Assembly (NCBI GenBank): GCA_029934065.1
Contig: JAOZMX010000013.1
Span: 1-33,732 of the forward strand
DNA from: Bacteroidales bacterium
GTDB taxonomy: Bacteria > Bacteroidota > Bacteroidia > Bacteroidales > 4484-276
Direction: 5' to 3'
Length of the DNA: 33,732 nucleotides
Both the position numbers and the translations under genes were made by a program. Shown piece after piece: positions 9,130 through 19,991 of the stretch (within the stretch, counting starts at the first letter, position 1; each line of letters opens with the position of its first letter). The notes under the pieces are model-generated. The model saw only the letters and a program-made list of their open reading frames with translations. It ran no database searches and was not told the DNA's origin.

Positions 9130-10653
9130 ATGAAACAAAAAAAATCCATAGCATCACAGTTGATTTTAATCGTAGTTGCCCTGGTGTTGCTCAATATCCT
9201 TTCCGACCGGTTTTTTGTCCGGTTAGATTTTACCGAAGACAAAATCTATACCTTGAGCGATGCCACCAAAGATATTTTGAGATCGCTTGACGAACCCGTC
9301 ACGGTAACGGCATATTTCACAAAGGGCAGCCAGCCGGAAATCGAAAAAACAAGAAATGACTTTAAAGACCTTCTGATTGAGTATGCAAGTATTTCGAAAG
9401 GAATGGTCAATTATGAATTTGTGAACCCCAACAAAGATGACAAAACCGAGCGCGAAGCCATGCAGGCCGGCATTCAGCCGCTCATCCTGAATGTCAGGGA
9501 AAAAGACCAGATGAAACAACAAAAGGTCTTTCTCGGTGCCAAAATCCAAATGGGCGACCGCACCGACATCATCCCTGTAATTCAACCCGGTGCGGCCATG
9601 GAGTACGCCCTTTCGTCATCCATCAAAAAATTGTCGGTGATCGACAAACCATTGGTCGGACTGGTACAGGGACAGGGCGAGCCGGGAATGAATTCTTACC
9701 AGCAGGCTTTACAACAACTTGAGGTTTTGTACAATGTACAACCTGTTGATTTAACCGATACGGTGAATGGCCTCGAACGGTTCAAAACACTTGCTATCAT
9801 TGCACCATCCGACTCCTTTTCGGATGCACAACTTCGAAAGTTAGACGATTATCTGTCGCAGGGCGGCAATCTGTTCATTGCATACAACCATGTAGAAGGC
9901 GATTTTCAAACCATGAGGGGCGACGTGGTGAAAAGCAATCTCGCCAACTGGCTTGCCAAAAAAGGCCTCTCCGTTGAAAATAATTTTGTCGTGGATGCAA
10001 GCTGCGGAACAGTAGGTGTCAGACAACAAGCCGGTTTTATGACCTTTACACGGCAAATCCCATTTTACTACTGGCCGATGATTAAAAATTTCCCGTCCGA
10101 TTTCCCCATCACCAAGGGACTGGAGCAGGTCACACTTCAATTTGCCAGTTCAATCAATTTTACGGGAGACACTACATTGCGTTTCATCCCGTTCCTGGAA
10201 AGCTCCCCAAAATCAGGTACCCTTTCCACTCCTATTTACTTTAATCTTCAAAAGAAATGGACCGAAAAGGATTTCCCATTGTCCAATCTGACTTTGGGTG
10301 CAGTTCTGGAAGGGCCCATCGTAGGAAATACCCCTTCGAAAATCGTACTGATCACCGATGGTGATTTTGCCATCAACGGAGAAGGGCAAAAAGCACAACA
10401 GCAAAGCGCCGATAACGTCAGCCTGCTGGTCAACTCAATTGACTGGCTTTCGGATGACACAGGACTGATTGACCTGCGTACCAAGGAAGTAACATCCCGC
10501 CCGCTGGCAGAAATAGATGAAGGCAAAAGAACCTTGCTGAAGTGGCTCAACTTCCTGCTGCCCATATTCCTCGTAATTATCTACGGGATTATCAGAATGC
10601 AAATCAGAAGAAATAAACGAATTAAAAGAATGGAGGTCGGCTATGTTTCATAA
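9130..10653 (+). CDS. gldG: GldG-like ABC-type transport auxiliary protein
   Basis: N-terminal TM, RFFVRLDFTEDKIYTLSDATKDILRSLDEPVTVTAYF typical of GldG; C-terminal TM; lies between gldF and a DUF4340 gene. Confidence 0.87.
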   Translation: MKQKKSIASQLILIVVALVLLNILSDRFFVRLDFTEDKIYTLSDATKDILRSLDEPVTVTAYFTKGSQPEIEKTRNDFKDLLIEYASISKGMVNYEFVNPNKDDKTEREAMQAGIQPLILNVREKDQMKQQKVFLGAKIQMGDRTDIIPVIQPGAAMEYALSSSIKKLSVIDKPLVGLVQGQGEPGMNSYQQALQQLEVLYNVQPVDLTDTVNGLERFKTLAIIAPSDSFSDAQLRKLDDYLSQGGNLFIAYNHVEGDFQTMRGDVVKSNLANWLAKKGLSVENNFVVDASCGTVGVRQQAGFMTFTRQIPFYYWPMIKNFPSDFPITKGLEQVTLQFASSINFTGDTTLRFIPFLESSPKSGTLSTPIYFNLQKKWTEKDFPLSNLTLGAVLEGPIVGNTPSKIVLITDGDFAINGEGQKAQQQSADNVSLLVNSIDWLSDDTGLIDLRTKEVTSRPLAEIDEGKRTLLKWLNFLLPIFLVIIYGIIRMQIRRNKRIKRMEVGYVS

Positions 10654-11626
10654 ATTAAATGTTAAAACGCTGATTATTATCCTTGTTATTCTTGCCGCCA
10701 TTCTGGTGATAATCAATATGGCCGGCGATAATGAGCGCTCGTTCAAAAGCAATATTGTGGAAGTGGACACCTCACAGGTTACTTCTATCCATATTTTCGT
10801 TCCGAAAAATCAGGTTCAGATTACCCTCACAAGAACCGGAAACAACGGCAACTGGACGGTTTCATCGGAAGGGCATAAATACAATGCCGATCCGAATGTC
10901 ATTAAAAATATCCTGGCTCAACTCAATGATTTGAAAGCCGAAAGGATTGCAGCAAGGAACAAAGACAAATGGGATAAATTTGAGGTCTCCGATTCAACGG
11001 GCATCAGAGTGATTCTCAAAGGCGGCAAAAAACAGCTTGCCGATCTTTACATCGGAAAATTCTCCTATGCTCAACCGCCACAATCGGGAATGCAAAATCC
11101 CTATCAGCAGCAACGGGGCAAAATGACCTCTTTTGTGCGCCTTGAAGGTGAAAATGAAGTCTATGCCGTTGACGGATTCCTGAAAATGTCCTATCAGGCT
11201 GATGTAAATTCATACAGAAATAAGCTGCTCGTAAATGTGGATAAAAACGACATCTCGCGTTTGGTATTTAATTATCCCGAAAACGAGCAGTTTACAGTTA
11301 GCAAAAACGAGAACCAATGGCTGATTGACGGTGAGGGAGCCGATTCGGCAAGCATGGTAAAGTATCTCAACAAGATACACCGGCTTACAAGTTCAAATTT
11401 TGTTGATCCATCCACGGTTAAAACAAGTGATGCTACTTACAGCCTGAGGATAGAAGGAAACAATTTCGCTCCTGTGGAGTTGAAAGCCTATCCTTCCGAT
11501 TCTACAACGAAGTTTGTGATTACTTCATCCCTGAATCAGGGTGCGGAATTTAACGGCTCCAAATCAAAACTTTTTGAGAAAATATTTATCAACCGGACAG
11601 AACTGATGCCCGGAGATAAAAAATAG
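10643..11626 (+). CDS. DUF4340 domain-containing membrane-anchored protein
   Basis: Overlaps the gldG end by 11 nt; N-terminal TM; WTVSSEGHKYNADPNVIKNILAQLNDLKAERIAARNKDKWDKFEVSDSTGIRV is a DUF4340 pattern. Confidence 0.82.
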   Translation: MFHKLNVKTLIIILVILAAILVIINMAGDNERSFKSNIVEVDTSQVTSIHIFVPKNQVQITLTRTGNNGNWTVSSEGHKYNADPNVIKNILAQLNDLKAERIAARNKDKWDKFEVSDSTGIRVILKGGKKQLADLYIGKFSYAQPPQSGMQNPYQQQRGKMTSFVRLEGENEVYAVDGFLKMSYQADVNSYRNKLLVNVDKNDISRLVFNYPENEQFTVSKNENQWLIDGEGADSASMVKYLNKIHRLTSSNFVDPSTVKTSDATYSLRIEGNNFAPVELKAYPSDSTTKFVITSSLNQGAEFNGSKSKLFEKIFINRTELMPGDKK

Positions 11627-11652
11627 TTTTTGTTTTTTAGCACAGTTAACAC

Positions 11653-11697
11653 ACCCCGTTTTGACAAAAAAAGTTGTTGAAACGGGGTATTTTTTTT
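11653..11697 (+). terminator. Rho-independent terminator of the gldAFG-DUF4340 operon
   Basis: ACCCCGTTT (11653-11661) pairs with AAACGGGGT (11680-11688), followed by ATTTTTTTT. Confidence 0.9.
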
Positions 11698-11945
11698 GAA
11701 TCAAAGGATTGGAAAATTCTTTTTTATTTTTTAAAATATAACATCAGATCACGGATAAAAAGAAAAATTTTAACTAATTTCGCTTAAAAAACAAAAAAAG
11801 CCTTTGAAAACTACAAATTATTCAGTATAATTGCACTGTTTTTTGAAGTAATGCTCATTTGGAAGAGATTATTGAATAGAAAGAGCAGGTACATTATTAA
11901 AGTAAAAGCATTGAAAAATAAATCATTAATTAAAATTAAGATCAT

Positions 11946-14900
11946 ATGAAAACCTTTACAAAAATCTTTTTTCTTGCAGCCGTGATGATATTGTCATCAT
12001 CGCTGATTGCGCAACAAAGCATGGTTAATCAAACGAGTACAACCAAAATTGACAAATTGGAGTACATTCAACAATTGCACGGTCCTACGGTGCATGTCCC
12101 CCGTCAGATGGAAGGACAAACACGTGCAACCGGTGATGACTGTACTGATCCGATTGTAATCTCATCACTCCCCTACAGTGATGTTAGTCAAACAACAACA
12201 GGAAGAGGAAACAATTACGATCAAACATGTTTAAATGATTTTGATGAAGGAGAAGATATAATTTATGAATTGGATCTGCCCTCAGGTGGAATTATTAATG
12301 TGGAATTGGACCCGAAAGGCACTGCACATACAGGCATGGCTCTTTCGGATGATTGCGGATTCGAAGGTGTTTGCCTGGGTCTTGCTTATGATTTGTATGG
12401 AAGCGGAGCCAATCCCATCAGTTTCACTGTTGAACTGGATGCCGGCACCTATTACATCATTGTTGATACATGGCCGAACCCTACATCAATTCCTGATTTC
12501 GACCTGAACATCACGGAAGTCACCACAGTGGAAAACGACAATTGTGCCGATGCCATTGCCATTGGTGAAGTTTATGACATGCCATTTTCAACGAACTTGG
12601 CAACAGATGACGGCCCCTTAACATGTACCGACGGAGCCAACATCTGGTACGATTATACAGCCACATTTACAGGCGATGCCATCATCAGTGTATGCGGAAG
12701 TGATTTCGATACCGAACTCGGAGTATGGGACGGCGCAGCCTGCCCGCCCGCAACCAACATTGACTGCAATGATGACTGGTGCGACCTGCAATCACAGGTA
12801 ACAATTGCCGTTACCGCCGGTAATGTCTATAAAATTGAGATAGGTGGCTATGATGGTGACAGAGGAGATGGTTATCTATCAATTTATGAAAACGTCACTT
12901 GCGATATTCCATGTCCTCCCGGAAGCATCCCCGAAAACGAACCTTGCGGTGATGATGTCAACGGCGGATGTAATATGGGCACACCGGCTTACACAAGCAT
13001 GAATGACGGTGATGTCATTTGCGGAAACCTTTGGGCAGAAGATGGTATCAGAGATACCGACTGGTTTAAAGTGATTCTGACCAATCCGGCCAATATCCGT
13101 TTCACCGTCAACACCGAAGGCCCAACAGTATTTGGATTTGTCGGTCAATATCAACCCGGTGTTCCCGGTTGTGACAATACAACAATGTTTTTAACCAATT
13201 GGAAAACATTATATCCCTGCACTGAAGATTTTGTAGAGAACATTCTCCTTCCGGCAGGAACATACTATCTGATGGTTGCTCCCAACGATTATGAAAACTT
13301 CCCCTGCCCGGGATTTGATTATATTGCCACTTTGGAAATTACCGATCTCGAAACCGGTTACATTAATACTGAAGTCTTGGGCAGTGATGTTGCCACAGGC
13401 ATCGAAGGTGTTTATGTTCAGGCAGGAGATTATTATGCCAAAACCACGAATGCACTCGGCCTTTGCATGATCGAAGTCCCTGTTGGCACTTACAGTGTTA
13501 CTGCCGACGGTTACGACGTTAATTATTCGAGCGATACAAAAGATAACATCGTTGTTACAGCAGGTAATATAACAGATGTTCAATTTGTTCTTGATCCGCT
13601 GGAAGCTCCCGTTTTGTTGACAGCTGTCGCAGATGTTGAAGAAGTTGCATTGACATGGCAACCCATTTCGAAAAAGGGAAACCGCACTTTGATGGGTGAA
13701 ATCATGGTTAATAATGAATACACACCGGGAACAACAATGAATCTGGAATTTACCATGATGATTTATTCACCGGACTTCGAATGGGGTAGCTATTGCGAAG
13801 TAGTGCTTCCTCCCGAGTTTGTTCCGGTAAGTGCCAGTGATTTACCCGGTTTGTTCCCCGGTTTTGATGATATCCAGGCGACCATTGACGGCCAAAAAGT
13901 TTATTGGTATGAGGAAGATAATTATTTCTATACACAACAATCTTTTGAAGAAATTAATTTCACCATTGAGGTAACCATTGATGCTGCTGCGGCAGGCCCG
14001 TATATGCTGGATTACATGGTAAAAGGTGACGAATACGGTTTAACGCCTCATCATTTTGAAAATTTCTGTACCGTTTATCAGTATGGCGGCACCTATGTTC
14101 CGACATTTAATGTTTATCGTCAAAAAGGAAGAGAATACATCTGGATTGCAAAAGGAGTTGTCGGAAACGAATATGTTGACGAAATTTATCCCGGTGGAGA
14201 CGAATGGTGTTATCGCATTACACAAATACTTCCCAATGGTGAAGAATCACCGGTATCGAATACTCTTTGTGCCACACCATTGATTCGTCCGGGTTCAACC
14301 TGCGAAGAAGCGATTGATTACGGAGAAGTGAATGATCCTGCCATTGATGAAACGCTTGTTCGTGAAACCGACGTACGGTGGTTCGAATTTGATGTTCCTT
14401 ACACAATGGATATTATTGTTGAGGTTTGTAATTCCGATTTCAACACACAACTGGCCATTTACGAAGATTGCGCCGACTTTGACGGGACACTTCCCCAGGA
14501 TGACATGTTCCTGCACGGTGCCATTGCCTACAATGACGATGACGATCATTGCGCACCGGGATCAACCCGTTCGGCTCTGCTGTTCCCCTATTTTGCAGGC
14601 GGAACATACTATGCTGCTGTGTATGGAAATGACGGAGAGTTCGGAGACCTCAATATCAACATTATTCAGGTACAGTTCCACCACATCCGTGACGGATGGA
14701 GCGGAACCTCCATTTACATGGAACCTGCAGGAAGTTCGAGCATCGAAGATGTTTTCAGTGTATATGAACCCGATATGGTAATCACGGTACGCCAGAATCC
14801 TCACGGGTTATGGTGGCCTTCACAAAACATCAATACCATTGGCAACATCACTACGGAAATGGGTTACAAAGCCAAGATGAATGTTGAAAGCAACACCATG

Positions 14901-15812
14901 ATCTTCGGTACCGAGGTAGCCAACAAAACCGTTGACCTCCCTGAAGGTGCAAGTTATTTGCCCATCAAAGTTACCGCTCCGCTGGATGCTACCGATGTTG
15001 TTACAGCACTGGGCGACGATATGCTGCTGATATTCGACATTTACAACAATGATCTGATCTGGCCGGGTGGAGGCATTAATACACTGGATATGCTTTATCC
15101 CGATTATGCTTACATGATCAGCATGCTCAATGCAGCATCTTATACTTTTGCCATGCCAACGGGCCCTGTACCTCCCGAGCCGCAACAGCCGGAGGAAATG
15201 AGAGTTGACGGATGGAACGACGTGGTAAATACAGGTACTGTTCATTTTATCTCCATCACCCCCGATGCACAAAAAGATTTTCAGACAGGTGATTACATCG
15301 GTGTATTTAATAGCGATGGATTGTGTGTTGGCGTTGTAGAATATAAAGGTGAAGGTGAGAGCCTCTTCCTGCCGGCATACGGTGACGATGCTGTAACCGA
15401 CAATGTTGACGGGCTGTTGGAAGGCGAACACATGACCTTCAAACTGAACCGCAATGGCGTTGAGTATGGTCTCACTCCTACTTACAGCACTGAAATGCCA
15501 AATTATGATGGTGTTTTTGAAGTGAACGGAATGTCGAAGATCAATGAGTTTAAAATGGGCTCAACAGCCATCGGCGAAAACGAACTGTCAACACTTAGCA
15601 TATACCCGAATCCTTCAACCGGAGTATTCAATATTGACGGCATCAGCGATGCTGTAAATGTTGTGGTTACCAATGTTCAGGGTCAGGTCGTTTACACAGG
15701 CACCGTTGCAGAAAGATCACAATTAGACCTTTCTTCACAACCCAAAGGCGTTTATTTCATCGAAATCAGAGCCGAACAATCAGTTCGAACCGAAAAGGTT
15801 GTGATTAAATAA
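11946..15812 (+). CDS. Large secreted multidomain protein with PPC-like repeats, a carboxypeptidase-regulatory-like domain, a split FnIII domain and a T9SS type A sorting domain
   Basis: Signal peptide MKTFTKIFFLAAVMILSSSLIAQ; repeated DxCxxAI...GTYYI...-type segments; GWSGTSIYMEP...WWPSQNINTIG domain; C-terminal LSIYPNPSTGVFNIDG...KGVYFIEIRAEQSVRTEKVVIK. Confidence 0.88.
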   Translation: MKTFTKIFFLAAVMILSSSLIAQQSMVNQTSTTKIDKLEYIQQLHGPTVHVPRQMEGQTRATGDDCTDPIVISSLPYSDVSQTTTGRGNNYDQTCLNDFDEGEDIIYELDLPSGGIINVELDPKGTAHTGMALSDDCGFEGVCLGLAYDLYGSGANPISFTVELDAGTYYIIVDTWPNPTSIPDFDLNITEVTTVENDNCADAIAIGEVYDMPFSTNLATDDGPLTCTDGANIWYDYTATFTGDAIISVCGSDFDTELGVWDGAACPPATNIDCNDDWCDLQSQVTIAVTAGNVYKIEIGGYDGDRGDGYLSIYENVTCDIPCPPGSIPENEPCGDDVNGGCNMGTPAYTSMNDGDVICGNLWAEDGIRDTDWFKVILTNPANIRFTVNTEGPTVFGFVGQYQPGVPGCDNTTMFLTNWKTLYPCTEDFVENILLPAGTYYLMVAPNDYENFPCPGFDYIATLEITDLETGYINTEVLGSDVATGIEGVYVQAGDYYAKTTNALGLCMIEVPVGTYSVTADGYDVNYSSDTKDNIVVTAGNITDVQFVLDPLEAPVLLTAVADVEEVALTWQPISKKGNRTLMGEIMVNNEYTPGTTMNLEFTMMIYSPDFEWGSYCEVVLPPEFVPVSASDLPGLFPGFDDIQATIDGQKVYWYEEDNYFYTQQSFEEINFTIEVTIDAAAAGPYMLDYMVKGDEYGLTPHHFENFCTVYQYGGTYVPTFNVYRQKGREYIWIAKGVVGNEYVDEIYPGGDEWCYRITQILPNGEESPVSNTLCATPLIRPGSTCEEAIDYGEVNDPAIDETLVRETDVRWFEFDVPYTMDIIVEVCNSDFNTQLAIYEDCADFDGTLPQDDMFLHGAIAYNDDDDHCAPGSTRSALLFPYFAGGTYYAAVYGNDGEFGDLNINIIQVQFHHIRDGWSGTSIYMEPAGSSSIEDVFSVYEPDMVITVRQNPHGLWWPSQNINTIGNITTEMGYKAKMNVESNTMIFGTEVANKTVDLPEGASYLPIKVTAPLDATDVVTALGDDMLLIFDIYNNDLIWPGGGINTLDMLYPDYAYMISMLNAASYTFAMPTGPVPPEPQQPEEMRVDGWNDVVNTGTVHFISITPDAQKDFQTGDYIGVFNSDGLCVGVVEYKGEGESLFLPAYGDDAVTDNVDGLLEGEHMTFKLNRNGVEYGLTPTYSTEMPNYDGVFEVNGMSKINEFKMGSTAIGENELSTLSIYPNPSTGVFNIDGISDAVNVVVTNVQGQVVYTGTVAERSQLDLSSQPKGVYFIEIRAEQSVRTEKVVIK

Positions 15813-15834
15813 AATATGTATCTCAATTTTAATG

Positions 15835-15869
15835 AAACCTGCCCTTTGAAAACGGGGCAGGTTTTTTTT
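15835..15869 (+). terminator. Rho-independent terminator of the large T9SS protein gene
   Basis: AAACCTGCCC (15835-15844) pairs with GGGCAGGTTT (15855-15864), followed by a T-run. Confidence 0.9.
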
Positions 15870-15894
15870 ATCAAATGAAATAAAAATCTAACCG

Positions 15895-16599
15895 ATGGAT
15901 CTGTTTTATGCCGGGGATATCCGTTTGGGGGAATGTGAGCTCAACAAGGAAGAAAGCGCTCACATTATTAAGGTTTTACGCAAAAAGAAAGACGACCTGC
16001 TTTTTTTTACCGACGGAAAGGGCAACCTGTATCAGGGGATTATCCTGGAAGATAATGTTAAAAAGTGCGTCGTTAACTTTACGGGCAAAAGTCACCATCC
16101 CAAAAAGGAGAACTATCATCTTCACATTGCCGTTGGGCCGACAAAGAACATCAACCGTACAGAGTGGTTTGTCGAAAAAGCCACGGAAATCGGCATTGAT
16201 GAGATCACGCCTTTAATTTGCGAACATTCCGAAAGGAAACACCTGAACCACACACGGACGGAAAAGGTAATGATCGCCGCCATGAAACAATCCTTAAAAT
16301 TCCGGTTACCGAAACTTAATCCGGTCACATCTTTCCGGGATTTGATGAAAAAACCTTTCACGGGGCAAAAGTTTATTGCCTGGATCGACCCCGATCAAAA
16401 AACCACCTTGCTGAAAAAGGCTTACGAAGCCGGCAACGATGCCATTGTTCTGATCGGCCCTGAAGGTGATTTCAGCCCGAAGGAAGTGGAACAGGCAATT
16501 TCGGCAGGTTACATCCCAATAAGTTTGGGCGAAAATCGTTTAAGAACCGAAACGGCAGCCCTGGTGGCCTGTCATACCATCAATTTAATGAACCAATGA
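15895..16599 (+). CDS. rsmE: 16S rRNA (uracil(1498)-N(3))-methyltransferase
   Basis: HIIKVLRKKKDDLLFFTDGKGNLY, KATEIGIDEITPLICEHSER, AAMKQSLKFRLPKL, IGPEGDFSPKEVE, SLGENRLRTETAAL are RsmE motifs. Confidence 0.94.
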   Translation: MDLFYAGDIRLGECELNKEESAHIIKVLRKKKDDLLFFTDGKGNLYQGIILEDNVKKCVVNFTGKSHHPKKENYHLHIAVGPTKNINRTEWFVEKATEIGIDEITPLICEHSERKHLNHTRTEKVMIAAMKQSLKFRLPKLNPVTSFRDLMKKPFTGQKFIAWIDPDQKTTLLKKAYEAGNDAIVLIGPEGDFSPKEVEQAISAGYIPISLGENRLRTETAALVACHTINLMNQ

Positions 16600-17270
16600 T
16601 GAAAAACTATTTCAAGAAAGGGATTGTTTTGATGGCAATTTTTGCACTGTTTACCCTTTCGGCCTCCTCGCCAACAAGCAGTGTACAAATTGCTTTGCTG
16701 AAATACCACGGTGGCGGCGACTGGTATGCCAATCCAACCTCCTTGCCAAACCTGATTGCCTTTTGCAATGCCAATATCGGAACCAACATCGATCCCGAAC
16801 CGGCGACGGTTGATGTGGGCAGTCCGGATATTTTCAATTATCCTTTTGTGCACATGACCGGCCATGGAAATGTGGTCTTTTCGCCCGAAGAAGCCAAAAA
16901 TTTACGGAATTACCTGCTGGCAGGAGGATTTCTGCATATCGACGACAATTACGGAATGGATAAATTTATCAGGCCACAACTCAAAAAAATCTTTCCCGAA
17001 CTCGACCTTGTGGAATTACCTTTCTCCCACCCCATTTACCATCAGGCCTTTGATTTTAAGAACGGATTGCCGAAAATACATGAACACGACGGCAAACCGC
17101 CACAGGGTTTCGGGCTGATCTACGAGGGACGGCTTATTCTTTTCTACTCTTACGAAACCGACCTTGGCGACGGCTGGGAAGACCAGTCGGTACATCACGA
17201 CTCCAACGCCAAACGTACACAAGCTTTGAAAATGGGCGCCAACCTCATCCAGTACGTTTTCACACAATAA
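16596..17270 (+). CDS. DUF4159 domain-containing secreted protein
   Basis: Signal peptide; IALLKYHGGGDWYANPTSLPNLIAF..., PFVHMTGHGNVVFSPEEAKNLRNYLLAGGFLHIDDNYG typical of DUF4159; start overlaps the rsmE stop. Confidence 0.87.
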   Translation: MMKNYFKKGIVLMAIFALFTLSASSPTSSVQIALLKYHGGGDWYANPTSLPNLIAFCNANIGTNIDPEPATVDVGSPDIFNYPFVHMTGHGNVVFSPEEAKNLRNYLLAGGFLHIDDNYGMDKFIRPQLKKIFPELDLVELPFSHPIYHQAFDFKNGLPKIHEHDGKPPQGFGLIYEGRLILFYSYETDLGDGWEDQSVHHDSNAKRTQALKMGANLIQYVFTQ

Positions 17271-17315
17271 TGTTGTTTTTACCTTTTAGAAAATTGATTG
17301 AAGAAATGCTGCGTA

Positions 17316-19958
17316 TTATTTCTTCAAAGCGGCAAGTTGTTCCTCAAGCACTTTGATCTTCTTTTCGGCATCCGATTGTTTTTTCCGCTCTTTGTCCACC
17401 ACCGCCGCCGGTGCATTGTTGACAAAGCGCTCATTGGAAAGTTTTTTCGCTACCGAATTTAAAAAACCTTGCGTATAGTCCAGCTCCTCCTTGAGTTTTT
17501 TGATCTCGGTCTCCACATCCACTGCCTGATCCAGCGGAATATAAAATTCGGTGGATTTCACAACAAATGACATGGCATTGTCAACTTTTTCGGTCACATA
17601 TTTGATTCCCGAAAGGTTGCAAAGTTTTTCCACCAATCCGTCAAAAGTAATGTCGGGTTTTTCGTTGAGATTTTTTTTGATGAAAAAATCGAGTTTTTCC
17701 TTGTTGGGGATATTTTTGTCGGCACGAATGCTTCTAACGGCAATGATCACCTCTTTTGCAAAATCAAACTGTTCCAGTATTTTACCATCTTCTTTTCCGG
17801 AAGATGCAGGCCATGGAGCAACAATAATGCAGTCATGTTCATCCCTTTCGCGGAGCAAATGCCATATTTCCTCGGTAATGAAAGGCATGAAAGGATGCAG
17901 GATTTTCATCAGCTCCTCAAACAGCGCAATGGTTTGCTCATAAGTTTCGGCGTCGATGGGCTGTTGATAAGCAGGCTTGATCATTTCGAGGTACCATGAA
18001 CAGAAATCATCCCATATCAGTTTATATGTCGCCATCAGTGCATCCGATATCCGGTATTTCGAATAATGATCGTCAATCAAATGTAATGTAGCGTTCAAAC
18101 GTGCCTCGAACCACTCAACGGCAATCCGGCTGGTTTCGGGTTGGGCGAGGTTTTTATCAATCTCCCATCCTTTCACAAGCCTCAACGCATTCCATATTTT
18201 GTTGCTGAAATTCCTTCCCTGTTCGCAAAGGGATTCATCAAACGGCAGATCATTACCCGCCGGAGAAGTAAGCAGCATGCCCGTCCGTGTACCGTCGGCA
18301 CCGTAATGTTTCATCAGTTTGATGGGATCGGGAGAGTTGCCCAGTGATTTCGACATCTTTCTTCCCTGTTTATCACGAACGATCCCCGTAAGGTAAACAT
18401 TCTTAAACGGAATATCCTTCCGGTATTCCAGCCCGGCCATGATCATCCGAGCCACCCAGAAAAACAGAATCTCGGGTGCAGTCACCAGATCATCGGTCGG
18501 GTAATAATAATTGATTTCGGGATTGTCGGGATGGCGAATGCCGTCAAAAACGGAAATGGGCCACAGCCACGACGAAAACCAGGTATCCAGGACATCTTCG
18601 TCCTGATGCAGGTCATCCATCTTAAGCCCGGCAAGTTCGGGATAGGTTTCCTTTGCTTTCCGGTAAGCCTCTTCACGTGATTTGGCCACCACCATCTCTT
18701 TGTTGGGAAGGTAATAGACCGGAATGCGCTGCCCCCACCATAATTGACGCGAGATGCACCAGTCGCGCACATTCTCCATCCAATGCCTGTAAGTGTTTTT
18801 AAATTTTTTCGGATGAAATTTAACGGTGTCGTTCATCACCGCTTCCAAAGCCGGTTTGGCCAGCTCCGGCATTTTCAGGAACCATTGCAGGGAAAGCTTG
18901 GGCTCGATGGCCACATTTGTTCTTTCCGAATAGCCGACCTTGTTTTTGTAATCTTCGATCTTCACCAGATTGCCCGCGGCATCAAGGTCCTTCACGATCT
19001 TCTCCCTCACCACATCACGATCCTGACCGACATACAACTGTGCCGATTCGTTCAATGTTCCGTCATCATTAAAAATATCAATGGTTTCCAGTTTGTGACG
19101 AATGCCGATCTCGTAGTCGTTGATATCGTGGGCAGGCGTGATCTTCAAACAACCGGTACCGAACTCCATGTCCACATAATCGTCTTCAATAATGGGAACC
19201 GAGCGATTGACCAAAGGCACTAAAACCCGCTTTCCGACAAGGTGCCGGAATCGTTCATCGTTGGGATTGACACATACGGCCGTGTCGCCCAGAATGGTTT
19301 CGGGACGGGTAGTGGCGATGGTTACCCATTCGCCGTCAGCTCCTTCAACCTGATAACGGACATAATAAAGTCTGGAATCCTCCTCCCGGTAGATCACCTC
19401 TTCGTCGGAGAGCGCCGTCAATGCTTTGGGGTCCCAGTTTACCATCCTGACACCACGATATATCAATCCTTTATTGTAAAGATCAATAAAAACATCAATA
19501 ACCGATTCATACATATCCTCGTCCATGGTAAACTTGGTTCGTTCCCAGTCGCAGGAGGCCCCGAGTTTTTTGAGCTGTTCCAGAATGATCCCGCCGTGCT
19601 TTTCCTTCCATTCCCAGGCATGCTTCAGGAATTCCTCCCTGGTGAGATCCTTTTTATCAATGCCTTCCTTCCGGAGCTTTGCCACAACTTTGGCTTCGGT
19701 AGCAATGGAAGCGTGGTCGGTACCGGGCAGCCAAAGGGCATTTTTTCCCTGCATCCGTGCACGACGAACCAATACATCCTGCAAAGTATTATTAAGGATA
19801 TGCCCCATGTGAAGCACACCGGTTACATTGGGCGGCGGTATCACAATGGTGTATGGTTCTCTGTCGTCGGGTACCGATCTGAAAAAACCTTTGTCCATCC
19901 AGCATTGATACCATTTGTCTTCAGTTTTCGACGGATCGTATTTCGAAGGAATCTGCAT
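17316..19958 (-). CDS. valS: Valyl-tRNA synthetase
   Basis: [13 protein letters not shown] (HIGH-type), [14 protein letters not shown] (KMSKS), [13 protein letters not shown]-terminal coiled coil ([48 protein letters not shown]). Start at 19958 ([18 protein letters not shown]) chosen over 19994. Confidence 0.96.
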   Translation of the reverse strand: MQIPSKYDPSKTEDKWYQCWMDKGFFRSVPDDREPYTIVIPPPNVTGVLHMGHILNNTLQDVLVRRARMQGKNALWLPGTDHASIATEAKVVAKLRKEGIDKKDLTREEFLKHAWEWKEKHGGIILEQLKKLGASCDWERTKFTMDEDMYESVIDVFIDLYNKGLIYRGVRMVNWDPKALTALSDEEVIYREEDSRLYYVRYQVEGADGEWVTIATTRPETILGDTAVCVNPNDERFRHLVGKRVLVPLVNRSVPIIEDDYVDMEFGTGCLKITPAHDINDYEIGIRHKLETIDIFNDDGTLNESAQLYVGQDRDVVREKIVKDLDAAGNLVKIEDYKNKVGYSERTNVAIEPKLSLQWFLKMPELAKPALEAVMNDTVKFHPKKFKNTYRHWMENVRDWCISRQLWWGQRIPVYYLPNKEMVVAKSREEAYRKAKETYPELAGLKMDDLHQDEDVLDTWFSSWLWPISVFDGIRHPDNPEINYYYPTDDLVTAPEILFFWVARMIMAGLEYRKDIPFKNVYLTGIVRDKQGRKMSKSLGNSPDPIKLMKHYGADGTRTGMLLTSPAGNDLPFDESLCEQGRNFSNKIWNALRLVKGWEIDKNLAQPETSRIAVEWFEARLNATLHLIDDHYSKYRISDALMATYKLIWDDFCSWYLEMIKPAYQQPIDAETYEQTIALFEELMKILHPFMPFITEEIWHLLRERDEHDCIIVAPWPASSGKEDGKILEQFDFAKEVIIAVRSIRADKNIPNKEKLDFFIKKNLNEKPDITFDGLVEKLCNLSGIKYVTEKVDNAMSFVVKSTEFYIPLDQAVDVETEIKKLKEELDYTQGFLNSVAKKLSNERFVNNAPAAVVDKERKKQSDAEKKIKVLEEQLAALKK

Positions 19959-19991
19959 GATGAAATTTTTTATCTGTTTTTTAAATAGGTG

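Noticed and set aside
14820-15431. 203-aa minus-strand ORF
   Set aside because: Antisense to the 1288-aa T9SS protein; no recognisable domain.
17299-17325. GAAGAAAT...ATTTCTTC inverted repeat at the valS 3' end
   Set aside because: AT-rich, spans the stop codon and lacks a clear T-run; too weak to call a terminator.
19242-19988. 248-aa plus-strand ORF
   Set aside because: Antisense to valS; no coding-like motifs; shadow ORF.
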